The translations under genes and the position numbers were made by a program. From NCBI GenBank assembly GCA_965208745.1, contig CBDBPN010000004.1, positions 3,100,001 through 3,164,000 on the forward strand: a stretch of DNA of 64,000 bases, read 5' to 3'. Of the stretch, positions 50,896 through 60,068 are shown piece after piece; positions within the stretch are counted from its first letter, which is position 1, and every line of letters begins with the position of its first letter. This stretch comes from VXNE01 sp965208745 (GTDB taxonomy: Bacteria; Pseudomonadota; Gammaproteobacteria; Pseudomonadales; Azotimanducaceae). The notes below the pieces were generated by a model. That model ran no database searches, was not told the DNA's origin, and was given only the letters and a program-made list of their open reading frames with translations.

Positions 50896-51348
50896 TCAGC
50901 TTTTCGCTGTGAGCTGCCGCTGGAGCTTGCGGACGGTCTTGCCGAGCTCGGAGAGCTCGGCCTTCAGCGCGTCGACATCCATCTTGTCGCCCTTCTCCTC
51001 GCCGAAGTGTTCCTCCCGCGTCTTCAGTACGACGGCGTCGCGGTCGAAGTTCGAGTTGAAGATGGCGACGGCTTCGAAGTTCTCCTTGCCGGGGTTGCAC
51101 ATCGCGTGAAACTGGCCGGCGGGTACGACCGCGACCGAGCCGGGACAGAGGTCGTAGGTCTCGTTCTCGATCTGGATGCGGCCCTCGCCCTTCTGGACGA
51201 TGACGATTTCCTCGACGACGGTGTGACTGTGGCCGGCGTCCTCTTCCCCCGGGGCCATGCGGATGGGGGCGACGCCGAGTTCCTTGAGCGTGGCCGACTG
51301 GACGGCGCGGGCGCCTGCGAAGTCATCGGCGGTCAGTACGGTACCCAT
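50896..51348 (-). CDS. Cupin-domain protein
   Basis: 150 residues. The cupin metal-binding set is visible: GHSHTVVEEIVIVQKGEGRI (HxH...E) and VAVVPAGQFHAMCNPGKE (His). A short coiled-coil C-terminus (DALKAELSELGKTVRKLQRQ) is added. Small cupins act as isomerases, oxygenases or sensors; no function assigned. Start at MGTVLTADDFAG. Minus strand, nine bases beyond the end of the CoA-transferase gene. Confidence 0.8.
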   Translation of the reverse strand: MGTVLTADDFAGARAVQSATLKELGVAPIRMAPGEEDAGHSHTVVEEIVIVQKGEGRIQIENETYDLCPGSVAVVPAGQFHAMCNPGKENFEAVAIFNSNFDRDAVVLKTREEHFGEEKGDKMDVDALKAELSELGKTVRKLQRQLTAKS

Positions 51349-51401
51349 GGACAACTCCACTGTGGGATAAGCGGGCGCGCAAAGATAGCACGGCGGCCGG
51401 G

Positions 51402-52634
51402 TCAGTCCAGCGCCTGGTAGATGAGCGCCCGTACCTTGCCGAAGTCGTCGAGGCCGGGGGCTGGCAGCACCTGCGTCATGTAGACGACGGTGAGCTTCTC
51501 GACGGGGTCCACCCAGTACGCGGTATGGTAGGCGCCGCCCCAGGAAAACTCCCCCACCGAGCCCGGCTGTCCCCACGCGCCGAGGTCCGACACCACCGCG
51601 AAGCCGAGCCCGAACCCCGCGCCGGGCCGGAGGCTCGCCAGGTCGGCGGACAGGTGATTCACCGTCATTGACTCCACGGACTTGCGCCCGAGTACCGGAC
51701 CGCCGCGCCGCAGCGCCTCGAGGAAGCGCGTGTAGTCGGCGGTCGTGGACAGCAGGCCGGCGCCGCCGGAGAAACTGGCGCGCGGGCCCTCGACGTAGTG
51801 CCCCTGCCCGTGAAAGGGCGTGTCCGGGTCCGCCGGCGCGAGGTCGCCATCCTCGGTGCGCGAGTACACGACGGCCAGGCGGTCCGCCTTGGCGGGCGGG
51901 AGGTAGAACGACGTGTCCTTCATGCCGAGCGGCCCGAAGATCTCCGCCTGCAGGAACGCATCGAGCGGTTGTCCGCTCGCCGCCTCGACGACGGCGCCCA
52001 GGATGTCGGTGTTGTACCCGTACACGAACGCTTCGCCCGGCTGTGCGTCCATCGGCATCGAGGCGATCCTCCGCACCGTTTCGCGGATGGGTTCCTCGCG
52101 ATGTCCGAAGTACCAGTGCTGGAGCCCGGCCGCCTGCCACGCCTCCGCCGCCGGGCCATAGCCGTACCCGATCCCGGCCGTGTGCGTCAGGAGGTCGCGG
52201 ACCGTGATCGGGCGCTCGGCGTCCACGACGTCGTATCCGCCGTCGTCGCGGGGCACGGCCACGGTAGTGGCGGCGAACTCGGGGAGGAAGTCGCCCGCGG
52301 GCTTTCCGATGACCAGCGCCCCCCGCTCCTGCAGCACCATGACGGCGGCGCTGATGACGGCCTTCGACATGGAGGCGATCCGGAAGATCGTGTCCGGCTG
52401 CATCGACGCCCCCGCCTCCATGTCCCGCAGTCCCGTGGCACGGTGGTATGCGGTTTCCCCGTCGTGGGTGACCTGCAGGACCGCTCCGGGCAGTCGGCCC
52501 TGCTCGACGTACGAGTCCAGGAAGGTGTCGAGCCTTTCGAGCCGCTCCAGGGAGAAGTCCGCGAGCGCCGGCGGGGCGGCCCAGAGGGCGCCGAGCAGGA
52601 GGGCGGGCAGCAGCAAGGCAGAGCGGTGTCGCAT
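51402..52634 (-). CDS. Exported serine hydrolase (beta-lactamase/DD-peptidase fold, class C type)
   Basis: 410 residues. Signal peptide HRSALLLPALLLGALWAAPP, cleavage near ALA-DF. IFRIASMSKAVISAAVMVLQ supplies the SxxK active site, and FVYGYNTDILGAVVEAASG the YxN-type second motif of this family; TVRDLLTHTAGIGYGYGP is the third conserved block. Periplasmic; includes esterases, transpeptidase-like and carboxypeptidase-like enzymes. No evidence for beta-lactam resistance as such. Start taken at MRHRSALL (52634), avoiding an unconserved N-terminal reading. Confidence 0.85.
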   Translation of the reverse strand: MRHRSALLLPALLLGALWAAPPALADFSLERLERLDTFLDSYVEQGRLPGAVLQVTHDGETAYHRATGLRDMEAGASMQPDTIFRIASMSKAVISAAVMVLQERGALVIGKPAGDFLPEFAATTVAVPRDDGGYDVVDAERPITVRDLLTHTAGIGYGYGPAAEAWQAAGLQHWYFGHREEPIRETVRRIASMPMDAQPGEAFVYGYNTDILGAVVEAASGQPLDAFLQAEIFGPLGMKDTSFYLPPAKADRLAVVYSRTEDGDLAPADPDTPFHGQGHYVEGPRASFSGGAGLLSTTADYTRFLEALRRGGPVLGRKSVESMTVNHLSADLASLRPGAGFGLGFAVVSDLGAWGQPGSVGEFSWGGAYHTAYWVDPVEKLTVVYMTQVLPAPGLDDFGKVRALIYQALD

Positions 52635-52832
52635 GTTTCGTCTCCGGCAGGGGGCGGTCCATGAAACCGCGAACGGGTTGGGAATGTCATCCTTTCTCGC
52701 GCGGCCGACGCGCGACCGCGTCCCGCTTGCGGCGAACTCGGCCGATCCGCCAAACTCGCCCACCCCGACGCGTGTGGCCTCCGGCCGCGACACGATGAAG
52801 AACGGCAGGAAGAAGCGCAACAGCACGGGCTC

Positions 52833-54614
52833 GTGAGCTTCGCAGACGTCAATCGCCGGTCATCTCCCGAGCGCAAGATCGCGCTCTTTCGCTCGCTGTT
52901 CCGAGGCCGCGAAGATGTCTATCCGCGGAGGTTCGAGAGCCGGACGTCGGGCCGGACGGGCTACGCGCCGGCGTGCGCGAACGAGTGGGTTCCGGGCGTG
53001 TGCGGTAAGCCGCGCATCAAGTGCGCCGAGTGCCCCAATCGTGGTTTTCTGCCGGTTACGGACAACGAGACTCGGTGGCACCTGTCCGGTGCCGACGACC
53101 TTGGCAGGCCGTTCGTGATGGGCGTTTATCCGATGCTCCAGAACGAGACCTGCCACCTGCTGGCAGTCGACTTCGACGGTCGAACATGGGCGGACGACTC
53201 GGCTGCCTACCTGGAAGCCTGCGCCGCGTTCGAGGTGCCCGCCGCGTTGGAGCGTTCCCGTTCCGGAACCGGTGGCCACATTTGGATCTTCTTTGACCAG
53301 GCGCTGCCGGCAGCCTTGGCGCGCCGTCTTGGCGCGACGCTGCTCACCGACGCGATGGAAAGGCGTCCCGAGCTCGGATTCCGGTCGTATGACCGGTTCT
53401 TTCCGAGTCAGGACACCCTGCCGCGAGGTGGTTTCGGGAACCTGATCGCGCTGCCCCTGCAAGGCGAGCCGCGCCGCGCCGGCAACAGCGTTTTCGTCGA
53501 CTCGGACTTCGACCCGATCCAGGACCAGTGGGCGTTCCTCGCGGCGTTGGAGAGGACGCCGCTTGCGAACGTGGAATCGCTGGTCGCTGCGGCAGAGGGC
53601 AAGGGGCGGGTTGTTGGAGTGCGCGCGGTGGCCGAGGACGATGAACTCACGATCGCCCCGTGGCGGGCGCCGCCTTCCCGGCGGACACCCGCTCCACCCA
53701 TGGGCGGGACGCTTCCGGACCGGGTCGAATTGATACTGGGGGATCGCGTGTACGTCGCCAAGGCGGGCTTGCCGCCCGGATTGGTGACGCGGCTTCTGCG
53801 ACTGGGTGCGTTCCGGAATCCCGAGTTCTATCGCGCGCAAGCCATGCGCCTGTCCACGTACGGCAAGCCCCGCATCGTCGACTGCGTCGAGGATGGCCCG
53901 AACCACATCGGGCTGCCGCGCGGCTGTCTGGAAACGGTCGAGGAATCGCTTTCGGCATTGGGGATCGCCACTTCCATCGGCGACCGGCGATGTGTCGGGC
54001 GTCCTTTGGCAGTGCGTTTTCGCGGCGAACTGCGTCCCGGTCAGGAGACTGCCGCTCGGGCGCTGATGGAGCACGACACCGGGGTGCTCGAAGCCGCCAC
54101 GGCATTCGGCAAGACCGTCGTCGCCGCCTGGCTGATCGCTCAGCGCGGTGTCAACACGCTCGTACTCGTGCATCGGGAGCAGTTGCTGCAGCAGTGGATC
54201 GACCGCCTGTCGGAGTTTCTGGACATCGACAAGGATCGCCTCGGGAGTTTCAGTGGGCGGCGCAAGAGGCTCACTGGCGCGGTCGATGTCGCCCTGATGC
54301 AGAGTTTCGTGAGGAAGGGCGAGGTGGATGACCGTGTGGCCGAGTACGGTCTGGTGATCGTCGACGAGTGCCACCATGTGCCGGCGCGGAGCTTCGAGTT
54401 GGTGGTGAGCCGCGCGAAGGCCAGGTACGTCGCTGGTCTGACCGCGACGATCACCCGCAAGGACGGCCATCATCCCATCGTGTTCCTGCACTGCGGACCG
54501 CTTCGTCACCGGGCCGAACGGCCCGTTCAGGCGGCCGGCCGGCGGCTGGCGCGCCGTGTGCTGGTGCGACCTACGGGCTTCCGGGCGAGAGGCGAGCCCG
54601 AGGCCGATCCATGA
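52833..54614 (+). CDS. TOTE-type conflict protein: primase-like domain plus truncated SF2 helicase
   Basis: 593 residues, GTG start. Residues about 20-210 are the archaeo-eukaryotic-primase domain of TOTE conflict proteins: zinc-knuckle CGKPRIKCAECPN, catalytic CHLLAVDFDGRTW (Asp-x-Asp, residues 113-115), RSGTGGHIWIFFDQ (His 149) and FFPSQDTLPRGGFGNLIALP. After a linker, a superfamily-2 helicase N-lobe: RPGQETAARALMEHD, VLEAATAFGKTVVAAWLIA (Walker A), LVLVHREQLLQQWIDR, YGLVIVDECHHVPARSFE (DECH) and AGLTATITRKDGHHPIVFL. It then ends at FRARGEPEADP, losing the entire second RecA lobe. The rest of the protein resumes in the next frame (see next entry). Confidence 0.85.
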   Translation: MSFADVNRRSSPERKIALFRSLFRGREDVYPRRFESRTSGRTGYAPACANEWVPGVCGKPRIKCAECPNRGFLPVTDNETRWHLSGADDLGRPFVMGVYPMLQNETCHLLAVDFDGRTWADDSAAYLEACAAFEVPAALERSRSGTGGHIWIFFDQALPAALARRLGATLLTDAMERRPELGFRSYDRFFPSQDTLPRGGFGNLIALPLQGEPRRAGNSVFVDSDFDPIQDQWAFLAALERTPLANVESLVAAAEGKGRVVGVRAVAEDDELTIAPWRAPPSRRTPAPPMGGTLPDRVELILGDRVYVAKAGLPPGLVTRLLRLGAFRNPEFYRAQAMRLSTYGKPRIVDCVEDGPNHIGLPRGCLETVEESLSALGIATSIGDRRCVGRPLAVRFRGELRPGQETAARALMEHDTGVLEAATAFGKTVVAAWLIAQRGVNTLVLVHREQLLQQWIDRLSEFLDIDKDRLGSFSGRRKRLTGAVDVALMQSFVRKGEVDDRVAEYGLVIVDECHHVPARSFELVVSRAKARYVAGLTATITRKDGHHPIVFLHCGPLRHRAERPVQAAGRRLARRVLVRPTGFRARGEPEADP

Positions 54615-55224
54615 CTATGCGGACCTGGACATCCCCATGCTGGAGCGGATGTTCGAGAAACGCTGCCGGGCCTACGAAGCGCAGGACTACGTCCTCGAGC
54701 GCCCGGCCAGCGCCGTGCCGGGATGGCCCGCCAATGTCACGCTGCCCGCGCACGATCGCTGGAAGCAGAGGTTCGGGGCGAGCGTCTCGCGACTCGCCCG
54801 CGATGGCGTCGATGCCCATGCCGCGAACCTGTTTCTGCAACTCGCCAACGAGGTGGCGCCCGACGGCGCCGACCCGGCGCGGGTGCGCAGCGCCAGCGAG
54901 GCGTTCCTGCTTCGGCGTCTCGATGACGGCCCGGACACGCGTGGCCGGTTTCGGTCGAACGTCCTTCTGCCCATACCTTTCCGTGAACGGGGCGACATGG
55001 AGGTGGACTTCCTCGACGCCGATGCGCGTATCGCGATCGAGTTGGATGGCCCGCAACATCTCGCCGATGTGGACGCGTACCGGCGGGATCGGCGCAAGGA
55101 CGCGCTGCTTCAGGAGAACGGCTACCTGGTCCTGCGTTTCCTTGCCGAGGACCTGGGTACGCGGCTGGATGCCGTGCTCGACGAGGTCGGCCGTGCGCTT
55201 GCACATCGGAGCCGTTCGACGTGA
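54556..55224 (+). CDS. C-terminal fragment of the TOTE-type protein with DUF559-like nuclease domain
   Basis: Homology resumes about base 54600 as PIHDYADLDIPMLERMFEKR, which in intact relatives follows helicase motif VI, so roughly 170-190 codons are missing at the junction and the frame has changed. After ASAVPGWPANVTLP and a linker, a PD-(D/E)XK nuclease: RGDMEVDFLDADARIAIELD (Asp...Glu-x-Asp), GPQHLADVDAYRRDRRKDAL and QENGYLVLRFLAEDLG. This is the DUF559/Vsr-like endonuclease at the C-terminus of such proteins. A separate start could be ATG 54637. Whether it is translated alone is unknown. Confidence 0.75.
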   Translation: MCWCDLRASGREASPRPIHDYADLDIPMLERMFEKRCRAYEAQDYVLERPASAVPGWPANVTLPAHDRWKQRFGASVSRLARDGVDAHAANLFLQLANEVAPDGADPARVRSASEAFLLRRLDDGPDTRGRFRSNVLLPIPFRERGDMEVDFLDADARIAIELDGPQHLADVDAYRRDRRKDALLQENGYLVLRFLAEDLGTRLDAVLDEVGRALAHRSRST

Positions 55225-55477
55225 AAGAGGCGACGAAACCATGGAGACCGATCCCGGCGACAAGCGGCGGTTCATGCATTGAAGCGGATCATCCCCACGC
55301 CGGAGGCTGCGACCACATGATCGGAATGGCCGCCAAGGGACTCGGAACAGAAGGCCGTCGAGAGGCGCCCGGCGGAGCGGGCGCGAGCCACGGCGTGCCT
55401 TCTGGGCGCAAATGCTCAAGGCGCTCCGCGAGCGCGACACCACCCTGTTCCAGAACGTGAACCCGTCCGAGCAATAC
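55225..55477. other. Gene-poor gap with a possible DUF4268 remnant
   Basis: No intact gene. Near 55391-55485, plus-strand PRRAFWAQMLKALRERDTTL then FQNVNPSEQYLF resembles the FW-x2-LL...LF-x-N(V/I)xP start of DUF4268 domains (nuclease-associated, common in defence loci). If so, the rest was replaced where the convergent SNF2 gene now ends (55478). Recognition rests on about 30 residues, so confidence is low. Confidence 0.35.
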
Positions 55478-58400
55478 CTATTCCCGCTCGACCCGCAGCG
55501 GCGCCCGCAACAGCTCCAGCAACGCATCGGAGTCGAGCTTGGCGGCGGCGTCGGCGCCTTCGAGCAGGCGCTCGGCGAGGTCGCGCTTGCTGTGGTGCAG
55601 GTCGACGATCTGCTCCTCGATCGTGCCCTTCGCTATCAGGCGGTAGATGGTGACCGGGCGCGTCTGCCCGATGCGGTGCGCCCGGTCGGAGGCCTGGTCC
55701 TCCACGGCGGGATTCCACCAGGGGTCCATGTGGATGACGTAGTCGGCGGCCGTCAGGTTCAGCCCGACGCCACCGGCCTTGAGCGAGATGAGGAAAGCGT
55801 CCCCGACCCCGGACTGGAAGGCGGCGATGCGCTCGGCGCGGGTCTTCGCCGGCGTGGCGCCGTCCAGGTACTGGTAGGCGACGCCGGCGTCGCGCAGGTG
55901 TTCCTCGACGAGCTTGAGGTGCTTGACGAACTGGGAGAACACCAGCACCTTGTGGCGGTTGGCGAGCAATTCGGAGAGGGTCGCGGCGAAGGTCGCGAGC
56001 TTCGAACTCGCCGGTGCGGCGGCGCCCGCGTCGAGCACGAGCCGGGGGTTGCAGCAAGCGAGCCGCAGCCGCGTCAGGTGCGCGAGGATGCGGATCCGCT
56101 GCCGGGCGTCTCCGGCCGCCGCCGTGCCTTCGAGTTCCGCCACGGCACGCTCGCGGATCGTTTCGTAGAGGGCGGCCTCCTCGGGGGACAGCTCGACGTG
56201 CAGGGCGATCTCGGTCCGCTCGGGGAGGTCCTCGATGACTTCGCTCTTGATGCGGCGCAGCACGAACGGGGCGATCAGGCGCCGCAGGCGCGCGCGGGCG
56301 TCCTCGTTGCCGTCGCGCTCGATGGGCAGGCCGAAGTGCCGGCGGAACCGCTCGGTGGAGCCGAGCAGGCCCGGATTCGCGAAGGCGAACAGGGAGTGCA
56401 GATCCATCAGGTTGTTCTGGATGGGCGTGCCCGTCGTCACGAGACGGAAGTCGGCGCGCAGCCGCCGGGCGGCGCGGGCTCGTTTGGCGGTGGGGTTCTT
56501 GATCGCCTGGGCCTCGTCGAGCACGGCACTGCGCCAGCTCACGTCCGCCAGCGCGTCGGCGTCGTTCTGCAGCACGCCGTAGGTGGTCAGGAAGACGTCG
56601 AACGGTTCGGGGGCTTCCAGTAGCCGGGCGCGTGCAATGGAGTTGCCGACCAGCCGCTTGACCCGTAGCGTCGGCGCGAAGCGCCGCGCTTCGTCGGCCC
56701 AGTTGGCGATCACGGAGGTGGGCGCGACGACCAGCGCCGGTCCGTCCGGGGCCCGCTCGACCAGCAGCGCAAGGGTCTGGACGGTCTTGCCGAGCCCCAT
56801 GTCGTCCGCCAGGCACGCGCCGGCGCCCCAGCGGCTCAGACGGGACAGCCAACGAAAGCCGTCCAACTGATACGGGCGGAGCTCCGCCTGCAGGGTGCCC
56901 GGCAGTTCGGGCTCGAAAGACTCTGCCGCCGCGACGCGCGCGCGCCGCTCGCGCCACTCCCGGTCGGCGGTGCAGTCGGCCTCCTCCAGGAGGTCGTCCA
57001 GCGCGAAAGCGCCCATCGGATGCAGGGTCGTCGCCCCGCCGCCGGCCTGTCCGGCGAGGCTCGCGAAGTCGTCGAGCTGCCGCCGGAAGGTGTCCGTCAG
57101 GGCCAGGAACTCGCCCGGTTCCAGCTCCAGGAAGCGCGAACCGGGCCGGGCTTCGAGGAGGGCGAACAGGCGCTGGAGATCGAGCAGGCGTTCCGCGTCG
57201 ACCCGCAGCTCACCGGACGCTTGCAACCACTCCGCCGCGGACTTGACGGTGAGCGAAAGCGACTTTGCCGATGCGTGCGCGACGATGCGCAACGGCTCGC
57301 CGCGCGGCCACTTGCAGCGCGCTTCGGCGTCCCGGATGCGGTCCAGGAACTCCAGACAGTCGCCGGGCTCGGGGAGCAGCAGCGGTCGGCTCTCGGTGGG
57401 GCGCGGTGCAAGTGCGGGGCAGCGCGCGACGAGTCCGGCGACGGCGCCGCGCTCGGCGTCGAGGTCGCGGCGGGCACGCACGCGCTCTCCGTCCCGCACG
57501 GCGAACACGGTCGCGCCGCCGGCGCCGGGCTCGAAGCAGATGCCGGAGTCCGGCACCGGCTCCACGGCGAGCGCAGCCTTCAGACCGTCGTCCAGCGGTT
57601 CGAGGCGCACCCACGGCGCCGGGTCGGCCTCGACCTGGACCGTGCCCGGTGCGTCCTCGTCTATGCCGCCGTGCACGCGCACCTCGGAAACGAGGGAGGA
57701 GACTGCCTCGAGCAGCCGCGGCCGGGCCGCGAGCGGCAGCTTGATGCCTTCGGGCGGAACGATTTCGAGCAAACGCTGGCGCGCGGGCGTGAACTGCGTC
57801 ACCTCGCACTGCCGGCCGCTGAAGTGGTAGGCGTAGTCCGTGTCGGCGAGCAGGTGGTGTGGCTCCAGCGTCGCGGTCACCCACTCGGCATCCTCGTCGA
57901 TGCGCAGCTCCAGCTCGCGGCGCACGATGTCCACGGTTTCGCCCTGCGCGTTGAAGACGTGCGGGTGCCCGGCGAGGGCGTACAGACCCTTGGCGCCGAG
58001 CACGAATCGCTCCTCGTCGTACCAACCGTGCGTCACGGTGATGGCCGCCGCCGCGGCGCGGTCCTCGGCGCGCAGGAACGGGAGGTTGTGCGCCTGCTGG
58101 GCGAGCCGCTTGAGGGAGACCTTCCTGCCCTTGCTCCAGGTGCCGTTCTTGTTGCGGCGCTGTTCCCGCGCCTTGAGTTCCACGTACTCGAAGTCCGTGT
58201 GGATTTGCCACGCGAGGCGTCGCTCGGGCGCCCCGTCGCCGGCCCGTCGTTTCGCCTTGCCCGCCGTCTCGTACGCGTACTGCTCAAGGGCGCGCAGCGA
58301 GCGCTCCCAGGGCGCGGGCGGCGCCGCGAGGGGCGTCAGCGACACGGTGCCGAGGCGCTCGTGGGCGTTCGCCGCGGATGCGTCCCCCGCCGGTTCCGCC

Positions 58401-59632
58401 ACGCCGGCGCGCCGGGCCAGCGCCGCGCATTCGGCCGCCGCCCAGGCATAGCCTCCCGCGGTCGCCCTGGCGTGGTACTCGGCCAGCGTTTCGCGCCACT
58501 CGGGGTCTCGCAGCGCGTTGTGCCCGCGCCAGCCGAAGGCCAGCCCTTCGAACAGCAGGTCCAGCGAGGGGAACCCTATTCGAGGGGGCAGGATGCCCTC
58601 GTCGTGCTTGGCGGCAAGGGCGTTGCGGAGCACGCAAATCTCGATGTCCCGTTCGACCTCGCGCCGCTCGGCGGCCTTCAGCAACCGCCGGAGTTCGGCG
58701 ATGGACTCCGGCGTGTCCATGCGCACCAGGCAGAGTAGCGCCAGGGCGAAGGCGCGGGAGTCCGGGAAGACGACCCGCTTGCGCGAACCGCGTCTCTCGG
58801 CCGCGATGGCCGCTTCGACATGCGCCCGGGCGCCCGTGTCGTCGCCGCGCAGCATCGCCACGAGGGCCCGCGTGGCGGCCAGTCCCGTTTCCGCGGCCCG
58901 GGCGCCGCTTGCCGCCGGCGGCAGGGTGGCGAAGACGGCTTCCGCCTCGTCGAAGCGGCCTTGCAGAACGCGCAGGAAGGCGATGTCGGCGGCGTGGCGG
59001 GCCGGGTCGGTGGACAGGCGCCGGCACGCTTCGACGATGGGTTCCGGCGGAATGGAGAGATGGGTGACGTAATCGAGGCAATCGGCGAGGGCGTGTTCCC
59101 GGTAGCGTGGCGGTAGCCGCTCCAGCAGGTCCACGGCCAGCGGGCGCGCCATGAACCACCAGGACCCCGGTTCCGGCGGTTCGCCCTCCAGCAGGCCGTC
59201 GAGCTGGGCGAAGTCGCCGCTGACGACGCAGGCGCGAAGGAGGATGGCCTCGTCGGCGCCGTCCCAGTAGCCAGACGGCCCGGTCCCGAAGAATGCGCTC
59301 ACGATTCGGTCGAGGACATCCGCCCGATGCGCGGCCCGCGTGAGGAACAGTTCCCAGCCCGGCACGGCGCGGATGCCGTCGTGCTGGCGGACGACGAGCC
59401 CGGCCTCCTCGAGTTCCTTCACCGCCGCGCGAAGCTGCTTGTCCTGCAGGCGATAGCCCGCCACGGTGACGTTGGCCTCGGAGAGCACCTTGCGCAGGCG
59501 TACGACGCCCATGGCGCAGGGCGCCAGCGCACCCATGGCCTGTGCGACGGCCCGGGCGGGGGGCGAGACGGCGGCGTAGGGGGTGGGCGCCGGGTCGGGG
59601 GTTGGGACCGAAGCTGCCACAAGAGAGAGCAT
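55478..59632 (-). CDS. SNF2-family (Swi2/Snf2) DEAD/H ATPase, large
   Basis: 1384 residues. The first 900 hold unassigned helical and beta regions: wHTH-like RLQDKQLRAAVKELEEAGLV, repeat-rich DPARHAADIAFLRVLQGRFD, and the SWIM-adjacent FDALE region. The C-terminal 480 residues are a complete SNF2 motor: LADDMGLGKTVQTLALLVE (Walker A), LDEAQAIKNPTAKRARAARR (DEAQ), LVTTGTPIQNNLMDLHSLFA, FVLRRIKSEV, VLVFSQFVKHLKL, FLISLKAGGVGLNLTAADYV and ASDRAHRIGQTRPVTIYRLI (motif VI Arg fingers). Likely DNA translocase or nucleic-acid remodeller. Convergent with the TOTE locus, suggesting the two belong to one defence region. Confidence 0.9.
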   Translation of the reverse strand: MLSLVAASVPTPDPAPTPYAAVSPPARAVAQAMGALAPCAMGVVRLRKVLSEANVTVAGYRLQDKQLRAAVKELEEAGLVVRQHDGIRAVPGWELFLTRAAHRADVLDRIVSAFFGTGPSGYWDGADEAILLRACVVSGDFAQLDGLLEGEPPEPGSWWFMARPLAVDLLERLPPRYREHALADCLDYVTHLSIPPEPIVEACRRLSTDPARHAADIAFLRVLQGRFDEAEAVFATLPPAASGARAAETGLAATRALVAMLRGDDTGARAHVEAAIAAERRGSRKRVVFPDSRAFALALLCLVRMDTPESIAELRRLLKAAERREVERDIEICVLRNALAAKHDEGILPPRIGFPSLDLLFEGLAFGWRGHNALRDPEWRETLAEYHARATAGGYAWAAAECAALARRAGVAEPAGDASAANAHERLGTVSLTPLAAPPAPWERSLRALEQYAYETAGKAKRRAGDGAPERRLAWQIHTDFEYVELKAREQRRNKNGTWSKGRKVSLKRLAQQAHNLPFLRAEDRAAAAAITVTHGWYDEERFVLGAKGLYALAGHPHVFNAQGETVDIVRRELELRIDEDAEWVTATLEPHHLLADTDYAYHFSGRQCEVTQFTPARQRLLEIVPPEGIKLPLAARPRLLEAVSSLVSEVRVHGGIDEDAPGTVQVEADPAPWVRLEPLDDGLKAALAVEPVPDSGICFEPGAGGATVFAVRDGERVRARRDLDAERGAVAGLVARCPALAPRPTESRPLLLPEPGDCLEFLDRIRDAEARCKWPRGEPLRIVAHASAKSLSLTVKSAAEWLQASGELRVDAERLLDLQRLFALLEARPGSRFLELEPGEFLALTDTFRRQLDDFASLAGQAGGGATTLHPMGAFALDDLLEEADCTADREWRERRARVAAAESFEPELPGTLQAELRPYQLDGFRWLSRLSRWGAGACLADDMGLGKTVQTLALLVERAPDGPALVVAPTSVIANWADEARRFAPTLRVKRLVGNSIARARLLEAPEPFDVFLTTYGVLQNDADALADVSWRSAVLDEAQAIKNPTAKRARAARRLRADFRLVTTGTPIQNNLMDLHSLFAFANPGLLGSTERFRRHFGLPIERDGNEDARARLRRLIAPFVLRRIKSEVIEDLPERTEIALHVELSPEEAALYETIRERAVAELEGTAAAGDARQRIRILAHLTRLRLACCNPRLVLDAGAAAPASSKLATFAATLSELLANRHKVLVFSQFVKHLKLVEEHLRDAGVAYQYLDGATPAKTRAERIAAFQSGVGDAFLISLKAGGVGLNLTAADYVIHMDPWWNPAVEDQASDRAHRIGQTRPVTIYRLIAKGTIEEQIVDLHHSKRDLAERLLEGADAAAKLDSDALLELLRAPLRVERE

Positions 59633-59786
59633 GCCAAGGGGCCCCGTTCGGGGTCAATGGCCGAAGCGGTTCGCATACTGCTTTGGAGACCTTCGTTGCC
59701 ACCAAACCATGGGTGGCGGATCATCGTGGCGATGTCCGAACCCCAAAGGCTTACACGCGACCAGCGCCGCAGCATCGCGTACAATC

Positions 59787-60068
59787 ATGCCCTGGTTGAC
59801 TGTCCTGCGCCGCGACCCGGAGCGCGTGCTGGCCGTTGCGCGTCGGAACCTGCATCGCCTGAAGGAACTGCATTCCCATGCAGCGCCTATCCTCGGGGTT
59901 TGGGAGCGGGCGCTGACGCTCCCGCTCGACGAGTTGACCGAACGCATGCTGGCGACGGACGCGGAAGCGTGCGAGATGCGGCACGCGTCGCCGTTCGCGG
60001 GCGTGCTCGACGCGGCGACGAGAACGCGCGTGATCCGTGAATTCCAGGCGAACGAAGGGACGCCATGA
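59787..60068 (+). CDS. Small protein paired with DUF6036-like nucleotidyltransferase
   Basis: 93 residues: MPWLTVLRRDPERVLAVARR then NLHRLKELHSHAAPILGVWE and DAATRTRVIREFQANEGTP. Helical and acidic-basic. It overlaps the nucleotidyltransferase start by four bases (ATGA). A TACAAT (59780-59785) sits two bases before the ATG, which would make a transcript begin after it, so either the true start is the TTG at 59796 or the TACAAT is coincidental. Probable antitoxin-like partner; no family recognised. Confidence 0.6.
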   Translation: MPWLTVLRRDPERVLAVARRNLHRLKELHSHAAPILGVWERALTLPLDELTERMLATDAEACEMRHASPFAGVLDAATRTRVIREFQANEGTP

